The notes: generated from the sequence alone by a model not told the origin. Positions 1-8,728 are shown, counted from the first letter of the stretch. The stretch is 64,000 nt of DNA from Pirellula staleyi DSM 6068 (GCA_945875845.1 CAMCMB010000002.1:123936-187935); one strand, 5' to 3'. Numbers and translations are program-made.

Positions 1-384
1 TTTGCGAAAGTCTCGCATCGGAATTAAGTCCTCGCCTTCCTTGCGGTCCGGTCGTCGCACATTGGTCGCTGCATGTCGCAAAAAGTCTGCGGTCTTTACT
101 CCCGGAATGGCCACTGGCCTCTGAAAGGCCATAAAGATTCCGGCGCGTGCACGTTGGTCGGCTTCCCAGGCGGTAATGTCCTCACCATCAAGAGTGATGG
201 TCCCTTCCGTGATCACGTAGTTGGGATGTCCCGCGATCGCCAATCCAAGGGTGCTTTTTCCGGAGCCGTTCGGCCCCATCATCGCATGGGTTTCGCCAAA
301 CTTCATTTCTAAATTGACGCCACGTAAGATTGCTTTCCCATCGACAGCGACATGCAAATTTTCAATTCGAAGAATATGGGACAT
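1..384 (-). CDS. sufC: SufC, Fe-S cluster assembly ATPase (partial, 3' end outside window)
   Basis: I translated this myself because the frame runs off the window and is missing from the ORF track. The first 128 residues are visible, starting MSHILRIENLHV at the ATG ending at 384. Walker A GPNGSGKST is at residues 37-45 and the Q-loop glutamine is in MAFQRP near residue 88. The spacing and the stretch GEDITAWEADQRARAGIF are typical of SufC, the cytosolic ABC-type ATPase that drives the SufBCD scaffold. The signature and Walker B motifs lie beyond the edge. sufR lies about 100 bases upstream on the same strand, so the two are probably one operon, with sufB and sufD likely to follow outside the window. 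Identification is firm; completeness cannot be judged. Confidence 0.93.
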   Translation of the reverse strand, partial: MSHILRIENLHVAVDGKAILRGVNLEMKFGETHAMMGPNGSGKSTLGLAIAGHPNYVITEGTITLDGEDITAWEADQRARAGIFMAFQRPVAIPGVKTADFLRHAATNVRRPDRKEGEDLIPMRDFRK

Positions 385-484
385 CAGTATTTTTGATCCA
401 AAAGTCAGTTTGAAAAAGAAGGTTAATAGGTTAAAAGGTTAATGGATAGGATTGCAATGGTTTTCAGCGAATAGATCCTGGACT

Positions 485-1153
485 TTAGTTGGCAACGACT
501 TCCGTGGTAACCGCAGGTTTGAACTGGCAGCAACTGTGCCCATCAAGTCGACATTGCGACAACTCCATATCGTGTCCCAACGCAGCGCTCATCACCTTGG
601 TTTCAAGATTGCATACGCTTCTGTCATGCCCATCTCCGACAAGATCGGGATAAGGACACGCTTGAACCTCCAAAACAGGCAAACCAAAGCCGTTCGTTAT
701 GCAAGTAGGTATCTTTCGATTCGAAAGTACGCTAGCCATGACCCGCATTCGCTCCTCGAGCGGAGCGTCTGGCAACATATCTCGAAAGGCTCCTCCCATT
801 CGCTGGGAAACGCGATCGATCAAGCTAGCCTTGAAAACCTCGTTGTCTAGCTTGCTAATCTCACCCCAAATAGCAATGGCTAAATCGCTATAGGTCACAC
901 CCGCCTGCCGCCATCCGAGACCAGTCAAAAAATAGCTGAAGGAAGGACGCCCTCGACCGACGCTCTGTTTGCGACGCTCGATAAAGCCACATTCTTCAAG
1001 GCGATCCAGCCTCTGGCGAATGGCAGTTGCTGTTACTTCAAGCCGCTCCATGAGATCGGTAACCGACAGCCCCTCTTTTTTACGGAGTAAATCGAGAACC
1101 AGTTGATCCACCGGACGGACCGGGGATTCGCTTTGCTTTTCTGGTAAATCCAT
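485..1153 (-). CDS. sufR: SufR-like Fe-S-sensing transcriptional regulator
   Basis: A 222-residue protein. An N-terminal winged helix (about residues 15-70, with LSVTDLMERLEVTATAIRQR as the recognition region) would bind DNA. The C-terminal part carries C166, C181, C201 and a CC pair at 208-209 in the pattern CPYP...C-x-LE...CRLDGHSCCQF. That is the cluster-binding arrangement of SufR, the DeoR-like repressor of suf operons in cyanobacteria and other bacteria. It sits immediately upstream of sufC on the same strand, which fits autoregulation of the operon through an Fe-S cluster (inference). I looked upstream for the known CAAC-N6-GTTG type operator and did not find a clear one. A related MarR or ArsR regulator is the only real alternative. 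Confidence 0.85.
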   Translation of the reverse strand: MDLPEKQSESPVRPVDQLVLDLLRKKEGLSVTDLMERLEVTATAIRQRLDRLEECGFIERRKQSVGRGRPSFSYFLTGLGWRQAGVTYSDLAIAIWGEISKLDNEVFKASLIDRVSQRMGGAFRDMLPDAPLEERMRVMASVLSNRKIPTCITNGFGLPVLEVQACPYPDLVGDGHDRSVCNLETKVMSAALGHDMELSQCRLDGHSCCQFKPAVTTEVVAN

Positions 1154-1256
1154 GTAAATTTGGCGATCGATACTCTAGGATAGGGGTGCTTCCCCAAGCG
1201 CTCTGAATAACAGGAACTCGTCGAATTCTATCGCTATGCCTATTTTTGACAAGCTG

Positions 1257-1294
1257 CGATGCGAAAAAAGATCAACGATGCGAAAAAGGATCTG
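1257..1294. repeat. two-copy 19-bp tandem repeat
   Basis: The unit cgatgcgaaaaaagatcaa at 1257 is followed directly by cgatgcgaaaaaggatctg at 1276. It lies in the 225-base space between the metallophosphoesterase gene and sufR. I see no other element in this space except the short hairpin ggggtgcttcccc near 1183, upstream of sufR. Function is unknown. Confidence 0.6.
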
Positions 1295-1378
1295 GGGAGC
1301 ACATAGTTCTTCGACCCGCGCGACGAGAACAACCCCCCGCACCAAACCCACATTTTAGGGACAGAAAACTGCGGTTTC

Positions 1379-2041
1379 TTAGTTTCGTTCCATCTCAAAG
1401 CCATTGTGCTTTAGCCTGCCAGCTAGGTCACAACAACTGCAGTTAATGAAGAGAGTTTCGTCGCGAGTCAACGTTCCGTAGTTGTGAAATGCCTTTTCAT
1501 CGTGAATGTGACCAAAAGCGTGGATTGTCGGCTTGATACGCTCCAAAACGTGTCGAAAAAGAGATTTGGAGCCGACATGGACTGGCTCGCGAGAGTCTAA
1601 ATCGCGAGTCACATCCAGGATTCCTTTGGGCGGTCCGTGTGTGATCAATATGTCGATATCGTCAGGAATCGACTGCCATACGAGGTCGAGATCCTTGCGT
1701 TCTTTCATGTATGCCCAATCGAAGAACTTCGGAGTGTAGGGCGAGCCGAAGATTTTGATCCCGTTCCATTCCATCTGTGCGTGAATGAGAAATTTGATTT
1801 TCGGGTAATCGTCTTCCCGAATCAAACCTTGTTCGATTGCAGTCGAATGGTTTCCAGGTACGAAGATTTTGGTTGGGATATCAAGTGCAGAGTACCATTC
1901 GAGGAATCGTCGTGATTCAGGCTCATTCAGCCAAGCATTTCCGGATTCGGATTCGTCTCCGCAATGAATGACCAAATCCACTTCGGGCGGCTTGAGACTC
2001 TCGTGTTTGTTGTGCGTATCCGAGATGAACCAGATTTTCAT
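1379..2041 (-). CDS. calcineurin-like metallophosphoesterase (MPPED/UPF0046-like)
   Basis: I chose the internal start MKIWFISDTHNKHE (ATG ending at 2041, 220 residues) over the longer track ORF. The ten extra residues MCSCDRSSIS do not look like protein of this family, whose members begin just before the first metal motif. Metal-binding blocks appear in order: D-x-H in SDTHNK, GD in HCGDES, GNH in VPGNHS, H in ITHGPP, and GHIH in HAFGHIH. These are the five signatures of the dinuclear-metal phosphoesterase fold. The compact size and the THGPP block resemble the MPPED/239 group of cytosolic phosphodiesterases. No signal peptide is seen and the substrate is unknown. It appears monocistronic and oriented like sufR. 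Confidence 0.85.
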   Translation of the reverse strand: MKIWFISDTHNKHESLKPPEVDLVIHCGDESESGNAWLNEPESRRFLEWYSALDIPTKIFVPGNHSTAIEQGLIREDDYPKIKFLIHAQMEWNGIKIFGSPYTPKFFDWAYMKERKDLDLVWQSIPDDIDILITHGPPKGILDVTRDLDSREPVHVGSKSLFRHVLERIKPTIHAFGHIHDEKAFHNYGTLTRDETLFINCSCCDLAGRLKHNGFEMERN

Positions 2042-2234
2042 GGAAATGGATGACCGATCGCAGGAACACAATGAATCACGTTTGCTAGCTGGATCTTATT
2101 GCCGATTTGAGGTGGATGCAAACCCAATCTCTACCGTAGTAAAAGGGACAGCTCTCACGCCGATTCATGGTAATCGCTTCCCTCTTTCCCGGCTTGAATT
2201 CCAAAGCGCTAAGAGATTCAGCTAAACTATATGT

Positions 2235-2270
2235 AGGCGAGCGGCAGATTGCAGGCGAGCGGCAGATTGG
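2235..2270. repeat. 18-bp tandem duplication
   Basis: The unit aggcgagcggcagattgc (2235-2252) is followed by aggcgagcggcagattgg (2253-2270). Only the last base differs, so the duplication is recent or maintained. It lies in non-coding sequence. Confidence 0.8.
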
Positions 2271-2344
2271 AAACGACCAGATGACGCGGTTGGCATGCTC
2301 AGAGGCGACGATTTTTTATCGTCGCCTTTCGCCCCTGGGCTGTG

Positions 2345-2448
2345 AAAACATGCTTGGGTCATCACCGGAGGGCTCGCGCCCTGCCGCTACCATTTTTGTT
2401 GGCAGAACGGCGCGAGCCGTCCGGTGAGTCCATCAGAATACATTCACA
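2345..2448. repeat. dispersed palindromic repeat B, copy 1
   Basis: An imperfect palindrome with arms tcaccggagggctcgcgcc and ggcgcgagccgtccggtga, followed by the tail ccatcagaatacattcaca. A second copy with the same arms, spacing and tail is at 56861-56961, so this is a dispersed repeat rather than a lone terminator. It ends 19 bases before the kinase start. Confidence 0.85.
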
Positions 2449-2467
2449 TTTTTAGAATCGATCCGCA

Positions 2468-5152
2468 ATGTTCAAGTCGCTGCAACAAGATCAACGCGAA
2501 TGTTGGCAGCGAGGTGATCGAGTTACCGTCCAAAGCTATCTCGCCAAGTACCCAGCTCTTGCTTCGGACGACTTGGCACTCACGGATTTGGTTTGCAGCG
2601 AAATCGCTTTACGTCAAGCGCACGGGGAATCCCCAAGCCTGGATGATTATAGGGACTATCCTCAGTGCGCCGAAGCGCTTCGCAAGCAGTTCACGCTGAT
2701 TCCAAACGATCCACTGGAGACCGTTCGAATCCCTGAAGTGCCGTTGCCCTCACTCAACACGGACTTCGCAACCATCAACGCCGACTTCGCAACGATTCAA
2801 GTCGAGTCGCAAGGTGAACTGCTAGTCACGCATCAAGCTGAAATGACTGGTTATCCCAAGATCCCTGGTTTTGAGATCTTGGGGGAATTGGGGCGAGGTG
2901 GGATGGGACTCGTTTACCGTGCCAAACAAATCTCCGCGAATCGCATCGTCGCCTTAAAAGTCGTTCGCAACGAACTCCTCGACGCGATGCCTATGGATAC
3001 GCGTGCGAGCACTTTAGAGCGCTTTCGGACGGAAGCTCAAGCGGCCGCTCATTTGCAGCACGACAACCTCGTCTCCGTGTATGAGATCGGCGAAGTGCCT
3101 TCGGGGACTCCGGGTGCATGTCCATTGCGATACTACGCGATGCGATTCGTCCAAGGGAACAGTTTATTCGAAATCGTACGCGACGGGCCGTTAGAAAATA
3201 AACGTGCTGCCACTTACATGGCACCCGTCGCTCGTGCGCTTCAGGCAGCCCATGAGCAAGGGATTTTGCATCGCGATCTCAAGCCTCACAATATCATGGT
3301 CGATGAGAAATCCGACCGCCCGTTGGTCACGGACTTTGGGTTAGCGAAATTCGTCGAGGGGCAAGACGCTCTGACATATGCTGGAGAAGTCATGGGTACC
3401 CCATCCTACATGTCTCCAGAGCAAGCCCAGGACGCAGGCAAAGTCACCGCCTCAGCCGATCTCTATTCGCTCGGGGCAACGCTGTACCATCTCCTCACTG
3501 GCCGTGCTCCGTTTCAAGCATCGAACATTGCTGAGACGATACGCCAGATCATCGACAAAGAGCCCGTCGGTCTTCGGCAGCTCAACGCATCGATTGATCG
3601 CGATCTGGAAACGATTTGCCTCAAGTGTTTGCGCAAGAACCCGTCTGGGCGGTACGCGTCCTGCGCAGCGTTAGCAGAAGACTTGGAGCTCTATCTAAGT
3701 GGGCGTCCCATCATCGCTCGCCCGGTGGGTACGATAGAACGAGTCTGGAGATGGTGCCATCGCAATCCCATACCAGCGGCTCTCACCGGCACCGCCATCG
3801 CCCTTGCATTCGCGACGATGATGTCGATCGTGATTGGGTACCGAAATACTACAGCAGCCCTGGCCGCTTCCGAGTCGCGATTGCAGCAAGCTCTCCAAGT
3901 CGTGGACGAACTGTTCACGCGTGTAAGCGAGGACGAACTGCTTAACGAACCAGGAATGCAGCCGCTTCGCAAAGATCTGCTGGGGAAAGCCCTCAAACAC
4001 TATCAATACTTTTTGACGGAGAGCGGTGGAAAAGAGGCATTGAGGGAAGAAGTTGCTTCGAGCCATTTTCGGGTTGGATTGATCTCGCAAACATTGGGAG
4101 AAATCGAAACCGCCTTGTCTGAACTCTCGATGGCGAGGAATATCCAGGAGAAACTCCTCAACGCTCACCCGGATGACCTACGTCGGCTGAAGGCACTAGC
4201 GGACACATTCAATGCCTTAGGCAGTCTCTACAACTCAAAAAACCAATTCGACTTGTCCTCGAAAATGTTTCACGAGTCGACAACGGTCCGAGAGCGATTG
4301 GTTGCCCTCCAATCAAACAACATTGAATTCAAACGACTGCTCGCCAATTCGATTATGAACCTAGGTTTGGCCAAAGTGGAAGATGGTAATACCGAGGAGG
4401 GAATACTGGATATGCGAGAAGCCCAATCGAGTCGACAAGCTATCTTGAAAGACAATCCGGAAATGGAAAGAATTCATCGCGACTTAGCGATGGGCTGGTA
4501 TATGCTTGGGAAAACAGAGGTGTCTCAAAAAAGTTTTGAAGCTGCCATCGATCATTTTGACGACGCAATTTTGGAATTCCAAGCTCTCGTGAAACGCGAT
4601 CCTCGTTCGATGAGCATCCGGTATTATCTTGGGGTCTCGTACCGATTGAAGGGAAGCGTTTTGGCCGAAATCGAGGAAACAGCATCGGCATTGGAAGCGT
4701 TTGAAGCGGCCACCCATACCATACAGTCCCTTGCAACTGCTAATCCCGACGTGGTTGCATATCAAGCGGAATTAGCAGTTCTGGCTATGAATCGAGGGAC
4801 TGGCTATTTAGATATCAATGATCCTGTTAGCTCCAAGCAGGCTTGGCTGGAAGCCCGAACTCTGAATCAGCAGCTTCTGAAACAAGATCCATCGAATCCA
4901 GGTCATAAAGGCGACCTGGCTGCAAGTCTAGGAGCTCTTGGCGATATCGAACAGCTTGCGGAGAATAGGGATGAGGCTCGGGTTCTTTTTGAAGAAGCAC
5001 AAACTTACTTAGGCGAACTTTTGAAAGCCTACCCTCAAAATGAGTGGTACAAGAGCCAACTGGAGCAAAACAAACAGGACCTTGAGGATTTGGTAAAGCC
5101 AGCATTGCTAAACCTGCAGGAAAAGGAATCTGAATTACCAAACGCAATGTAG
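2468..5152 (+). CDS. membrane Ser/Thr protein kinase with C-terminal TPR repeats
   Basis: An 894-residue Hanks-type kinase. Residues 1-130 form an N-terminal region with an SYLAKYP...SLDDYRDYP segment, common in planctomycete kinases. The kinase domain (about 134-400) has the glycine loop GRGGMG at 142-147, VALK with K164, catalytic HRDLKPHN near 267, DFGLAK near 291 and MSPEQ of the activation segment, so it should be active. One membrane helix, PAALTGTAIALAFATMMSIV, lies near residues 435-458. It places the kinase in the cytoplasm and a TPR array (about 500-880) outside. The TPRs probably bind proteins or sense envelope state (inference). The start has no clear Shine-Dalgarno sequence and follows a dispersed palindrome. 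The downstream beta-barrel-like gene is separated by 232 bases. Confidence 0.93.
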   Translation: MFKSLQQDQRECWQRGDRVTVQSYLAKYPALASDDLALTDLVCSEIALRQAHGESPSLDDYRDYPQCAEALRKQFTLIPNDPLETVRIPEVPLPSLNTDFATINADFATIQVESQGELLVTHQAEMTGYPKIPGFEILGELGRGGMGLVYRAKQISANRIVALKVVRNELLDAMPMDTRASTLERFRTEAQAAAHLQHDNLVSVYEIGEVPSGTPGACPLRYYAMRFVQGNSLFEIVRDGPLENKRAATYMAPVARALQAAHEQGILHRDLKPHNIMVDEKSDRPLVTDFGLAKFVEGQDALTYAGEVMGTPSYMSPEQAQDAGKVTASADLYSLGATLYHLLTGRAPFQASNIAETIRQIIDKEPVGLRQLNASIDRDLETICLKCLRKNPSGRYASCAALAEDLELYLSGRPIIARPVGTIERVWRWCHRNPIPAALTGTAIALAFATMMSIVIGYRNTTAALAASESRLQQALQVVDELFTRVSEDELLNEPGMQPLRKDLLGKALKHYQYFLTESGGKEALREEVASSHFRVGLISQTLGEIETALSELSMARNIQEKLLNAHPDDLRRLKALADTFNALGSLYNSKNQFDLSSKMFHESTTVRERLVALQSNNIEFKRLLANSIMNLGLAKVEDGNTEEGILDMREAQSSRQAILKDNPEMERIHRDLAMGWYMLGKTEVSQKSFEAAIDHFDDAILEFQALVKRDPRSMSIRYYLGVSYRLKGSVLAEIEETASALEAFEAATHTIQSLATANPDVVAYQAELAVLAMNRGTGYLDINDPVSSKQAWLEARTLNQQLLKQDPSNPGHKGDLAASLGALGDIEQLAENRDEARVLFEEAQTYLGELLKAYPQNEWYKSQLEQNKQDLEDLVKPALLNLQEKESELPNAM

Positions 5153-5246
5153 AGTTTGTTGCGGATATGACGATGAAAAAAGCTGGTGCATTGGGCGAAT
5201 GGCGTTGTCTCCACTCCATCCGCCCTTGATTCCCAATTGGGAGTGC

Positions 5247-5291
5247 GAGGCTCCTGCCGAGCTTGAGATGCAATCGTTCGGCAGGAGCCTC
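5247..5291. repeat. palindromic intergenic hairpin
   Basis: Perfect 14-bp arms gaggctcctgccga (5247-5260) and tcggcaggagcctc (5278-5291) flank a 17-base loop. It sits in the 232-base space between the kinase gene and the barrel-like protein. There is no trailing T run, so it is more like a REP-type unit than a standard intrinsic terminator. Confidence 0.75.
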
Positions 5292-5384
5292 ACCCTCTCG
5301 AGAGAGCGATCCATTGGGCAAGTCGATGGATGTACGTTTCAAGAGGCGGTTCGAGTCCCAGCTGGTTTTGTGGAGCGTTAGCAG

Positions 5385-6572
5385 ATGCAAAAAAATCGAT
5401 CGATAGTCACTTCCGTCGTTCTGTTGACGCTGATCCTCGTTGACTCTTCGCGAACTTTTGCGCAAGTGGTGCCCAATGCCTCAGGGCAGCCAAGCAGCGA
5501 TGGCCAGGCGCGCAATCCAGACCCATCCCAATCTGGAACCGCGGATACACCGCCGCGATCCACGGCCCGTCCCGGAAGAAAAAGTGCTCGGGATTCTTAT
5601 GTTCGACTTGCACGCGCTCCGAACATGTTTGGCGATTCGCTTCGTCCCACCGGATCCCTTGTATTCAGGGATCAAACGGGCCAACTTGGATCGGATCTCA
5701 ACTTGATGCTGGCGGGTGGTAGAAGCTACAACGTCGCCGAGAATAACAAGGCTCTGCCGATGGATAGAGTCTATTTTCAGTACAACGGATTTGCCAATGC
5801 ACTCCCTTCTAATCCAGGAGGCCAGACGAGTTTGCACATGTACTCGTTAGGCTTCGAAAAAACATTCTTTGACGGGCTCTGGTCGGTTGACATGCGAATG
5901 CCTTTTAACAGTGGCTTGGCATTCAACAGCAATTCGCTTTCGAGCGACTCTGGAAATGTTGGCAATCTGTCCATGTTTCTCAAGGGGCTGCTATACAAAG
6001 ACGAAAGCCTGGCCATTTCAAGCGGTCTTGGTATTGGTCTACCTACAGGCAGCGATTCCGTCACAACGACCCAGTTCGATCAATTGACGGTGCAAAACCA
6101 AGCGATACATCTAATGCCCTTTCTCGCCTTCACAGCGGCTCCCAATGAAGATTGGTTTTTTCAGGCATTTACGCAAATCGATTTCGCAGCGTCGGGTAAT
6201 GATGTCGTGTCGTCTCAGAGTGCATCGGGAGTGTATACCGAACAAAACATTCTTCATCTCGACACGACGATTGGGCGTTGGTTCGCTCAGAATCTGGGAT
6301 ACCGCCATTTGAGTGGTATCGCAGGCGTACTTGAGTTGCACTACGCGAGCTCCATTCAGGATTCAGACAGCGTGCCTGTTTCGGGAGGCTCTCTTTTTGG
6401 AAAGATCAATGTTCCAGACAATCGATTCGATCTCCTGAATCTGACCTCCGGTCTTCATTTTCAGTTAACACCCTTGTCCAACCTTCGAGTTGGTGCGGTG
6501 GTTCCATTGCGAGCTTCTCCGGACCGCGTTTTTGACTCGGAAATTCAAGTTTCCTTCAATCGTTATTTCTAG
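5385..6572 (+). CDS. secreted beta-barrel-like outer membrane protein
   Basis: A 395-residue protein beginning with a clear signal peptide (MQKNRS, then hydrophobic VVLLTLILV, cleavage near RTFA-Q at about residue 27). After a proline-rich linker, the rest alternates polar and hydrophobic residues with many GLG, TTQ and NLRVGAVVPL-type strands. It ends in a terminal aromatic (FNRYF), as outer-membrane barrels often do. Segments such as SLGFEKTFFDGLWSVDMRMPF resemble the Phenol_MetA_deg/transporter-like barrels frequent in planctomycetes. Its substrate is unknown. The gene converges on the cyclase gene with only 9 bases between stops, so transcripts of the two may interfere or share a terminator. 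Confidence 0.7.
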   Translation: MQKNRSIVTSVVLLTLILVDSSRTFAQVVPNASGQPSSDGQARNPDPSQSGTADTPPRSTARPGRKSARDSYVRLARAPNMFGDSLRPTGSLVFRDQTGQLGSDLNLMLAGGRSYNVAENNKALPMDRVYFQYNGFANALPSNPGGQTSLHMYSLGFEKTFFDGLWSVDMRMPFNSGLAFNSNSLSSDSGNVGNLSMFLKGLLYKDESLAISSGLGIGLPTGSDSVTTTQFDQLTVQNQAIHLMPFLAFTAAPNEDWFFQAFTQIDFAASGNDVVSSQSASGVYTEQNILHLDTTIGRWFAQNLGYRHLSGIAGVLELHYASSIQDSDSVPVSGGSLFGKINVPDNRFDLLNLTSGLHFQLTPLSNLRVGAVVPLRASPDRVFDSEIQVSFNRYF

Positions 6573-6581
6573 CCCGCGAAA

Positions 6582-8426
6582 CTACTTCCCACTGAGATTC
6601 CATACGGGATCGAAGGATGTTGCCGAGCTCACAGCCATCGACAAACGCTCTAACAATCTCTGCGTTGGGAGATCGTCAGGATGACGCTGGATGATGTCCG
6701 ATAGAGTTTTCTCAGCCGCCATAAACTCTTGTCGTTCGAAATCGGCGAGTGCCTTTTCATAGTTGAGCTTGAGCGAATCCCAATCGGGACTTGGTACTTC
6801 GCATAGTTCATAAACATCGACGGGCTCAGCGATGTTGATCGTACGAATCGTGCACATGCGGCGAGCGTCAAACGATCGATTCGTACTAGACATGGTCGAG
6901 CCGGATACGAGCACGGAACCGCCCACGAATTTGGTTGCCCCCTGAATTCGGCTGGTAAGGTTGACTGTTGTGCCCAGCGCACCATACTTGAATTTCCGCC
7001 GTGAACCTATGTTGCCAACTTTGGCAGTCCCGGTGTGAATTCCGATGGAGATATCTGTCAACTCTCCTAAACGAGCTTGCCAGCGAAGGTTGATCGCGGG
7101 CAGCGTCTGGCGCATTTGCAGTGCAGCCCTGCAGGCCATGATAGCATGGTCGCGTGTGGGCAACGGAGCTCCCCAAAGTGCTTCCAGTGCGTCCCCTGCA
7201 TAGTCAACCAATACTCCTTGAAAGGCCGCCACGCAATCCGACAATTCGCTGAGCACGTCGCATACCCACTCGATGGCGAGCGAAGCACCGCATTCCGCAC
7301 TGATTCGGCTGAAGCCTTTGATGTCGCAGAAGAGAACGGTAATCTCCGCATCGCGGGCGGAGAGCATAGCGTCCCCCTCGATTGACAGCAACCGCGCCAA
7401 CTCAGGCGTAAAGAACTGCTCAAACCGGACTCGCTCGGCAACCAATAAGCGTTCCTGCTCAATCCTTGCTATGCCGGACGCGACTCCATAAGCTAAAAGT
7501 TCGACGAGCTTGGCATCGAGTTCACGGATGGCGGTTTTGGTTTGGTTGTCTAAACCAGAACGCCGTTCGCCATACAGAACGCCTAGCACTTCACCATTTC
7601 GGTCTAGAAAAGGAGCTGCCACTAGGGATTGTACATCGACGAGGCTGGCTGCGATGTTCTCGTCATGAACAGGTACATTAAAAAAGGTTCGGCGTTGCTC
7701 AAGAACTCGCGATAACATGGTTTGGCTTGCGGTCCAGTTTTCGCGAACAACATCACCTTCGCGGACTTCCCTAGCTGCAACATTCCATTGGCCCTTGCTG
7801 TAGAGCAAAACAGTGGCGCTGTTCAATCCAACAAGCTCGACTGCGGCCCGAGCCGCTTTGGACAAAAAATCCACTGAGTTCGCAGCACTTTGAAACACGT
7901 CCATCGATGCCTGCAACCAATCAAACAAAAAGGATTCTTCTTCTTTATCAAAAAGAGAAGTAACCATCCGGTGTTTTGAGGATAGCGGACTTTCAGAACG
8001 ACCTGGCGCATGAGTCGCTGCGTTCAATGTGCGGAACTGCAACTCTTCGCGTGGTACCATGTAAACGCGCACAACCCGATTTCCAATTTCGCAGGCGATC
8101 GGAAGCTCAAGCGTCAGTTTTTCACCCGGGGCGAGCCGAATATTGCCCAATAAGGGAACGCTATTTTTCGAACTGTGATTGGTGACGCCCACCGTACCGT
8201 TAGGTAGGATTTCAAAGGTCAAGTGCTTGCGCGAAACAGCCGTTTCCTCGAGTTCGGCAACGATGATACGGTCACATTCGGCCAAGGTTGTTTTTACGTA
8301 GGGCGCAGGTTCACTGGCTTGCCGCCGACCAATTTCTGTCGAGCGAATGAGTTCAAATTTTGCTACCTGTCGGTGGTTTTCGTAAATACCCAGCGTAACC
8401 GTGCCGGGTGCAGTGGATTCAGACAT
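6582..8426 (-). CDS. FHA-GAF-class III nucleotidyl cyclase
   Basis: A 614-residue cytosolic signalling protein. Residues about 25-105 fit an FHA domain (STEIGRRQ..., SRKHLTFEI, NHSSKNSV), which reads phosphothreonine. About 170-310 form a GAF domain. About 355-520 form a class III adenylate/guanylate cyclase catalytic domain with the first metal Asp in LFCDIKGFS and the second in YAGDALEALWGAP, plus IGIHTGTAKVGNIGS. The C-terminus is a short TPR-like helix pair (LADFERQEFMAAEKTL). Two substrate-pocket positions differ from the usual family. The Lys of VDKYxGD is replaced (VDYAGD), and the Asp of IGDTVNLA is Thr (LGTTVNL); the second change is known in class IIIb enzymes. Neighbouring kinases could supply phosphothreonine ligands (inference). 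Confidence 0.88.
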   Translation of the reverse strand: MSESTAPGTVTLGIYENHRQVAKFELIRSTEIGRRQASEPAPYVKTTLAECDRIIVAELEETAVSRKHLTFEILPNGTVGVTNHSSKNSVPLLGNIRLAPGEKLTLELPIACEIGNRVVRVYMVPREELQFRTLNAATHAPGRSESPLSSKHRMVTSLFDKEEESFLFDWLQASMDVFQSAANSVDFLSKAARAAVELVGLNSATVLLYSKGQWNVAAREVREGDVVRENWTASQTMLSRVLEQRRTFFNVPVHDENIAASLVDVQSLVAAPFLDRNGEVLGVLYGERRSGLDNQTKTAIRELDAKLVELLAYGVASGIARIEQERLLVAERVRFEQFFTPELARLLSIEGDAMLSARDAEITVLFCDIKGFSRISAECGASLAIEWVCDVLSELSDCVAAFQGVLVDYAGDALEALWGAPLPTRDHAIMACRAALQMRQTLPAINLRWQARLGELTDISIGIHTGTAKVGNIGSRRKFKYGALGTTVNLTSRIQGATKFVGGSVLVSGSTMSSTNRSFDARRMCTIRTINIAEPVDVYELCEVPSPDWDSLKLNYEKALADFERQEFMAAEKTLSDIIQRHPDDLPTQRLLERLSMAVSSATSFDPVWNLSGK

Positions 8427-8521
8427 TTTGGTAGACTCTTCTGGATAGTTAAATAAGTGTCCGACTGTCGCCTTTTGCGGATAGCCTTTGGGGTTTTTGG
8501 ACGGACCACTTTTGGCGGCAG

Positions 8522-8710
8522 TTTGACAACCCGTCGCGTAAGCGAGGAGATTGACTGCAATCCCTCGCTCACCGGCTTGTTGATTTAGTGAAGTCGTTAT
8601 TGGTTACGGGAGGTATGACGGACTTCCAAGTCCGTCAATGGGGAATTCGACGGACTAGGAAGTCCGTCGTACCATTAAATCAACAAGCCGTCACGCGTCG
8701 GGTTGTCAAA
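8522..8710. repeat. nested palindromic element A, copy 1
   Basis: Outer inverted arms tttgacaacccgtcgcg (8522-8538) and cgcgtcgggttgtcaaa (8694-8710) enclose inner terminal inverted repeats cggcttgttgattta (8573-8587) and taaatcaacaagccg (8676-8690). Between the inner arms is a 118-bp unit that itself contains two near-palindromes of gacggacttccaagtccgtc type. A second copy of the inner unit, same length, is at 21208-21325. The element fills most of the 302-base space between the cyclase gene and lptE and ends 19 bases before the lptE stop codon, so it may also shape the 3' ends of both transcripts. Confidence 0.9.
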
Positions 8711-8728
8711 TCACGGTTTCGAATGGTG

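Larger units (their letters stand above)
2042..2467. other. 426-base intergenic region with repeats, upstream of kinase gene
   Basis: This space holds an 18-bp tandem duplication (2235-2270), the motif gtcgcctttcgcccctggg (2322-2340) and a dispersed palindromic repeat (2345-2448) that ends only 19 bases before the kinase start codon. No open frame with protein-like composition was found. Any kinase promoter must lie within or before the palindrome. Confidence 0.6.
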
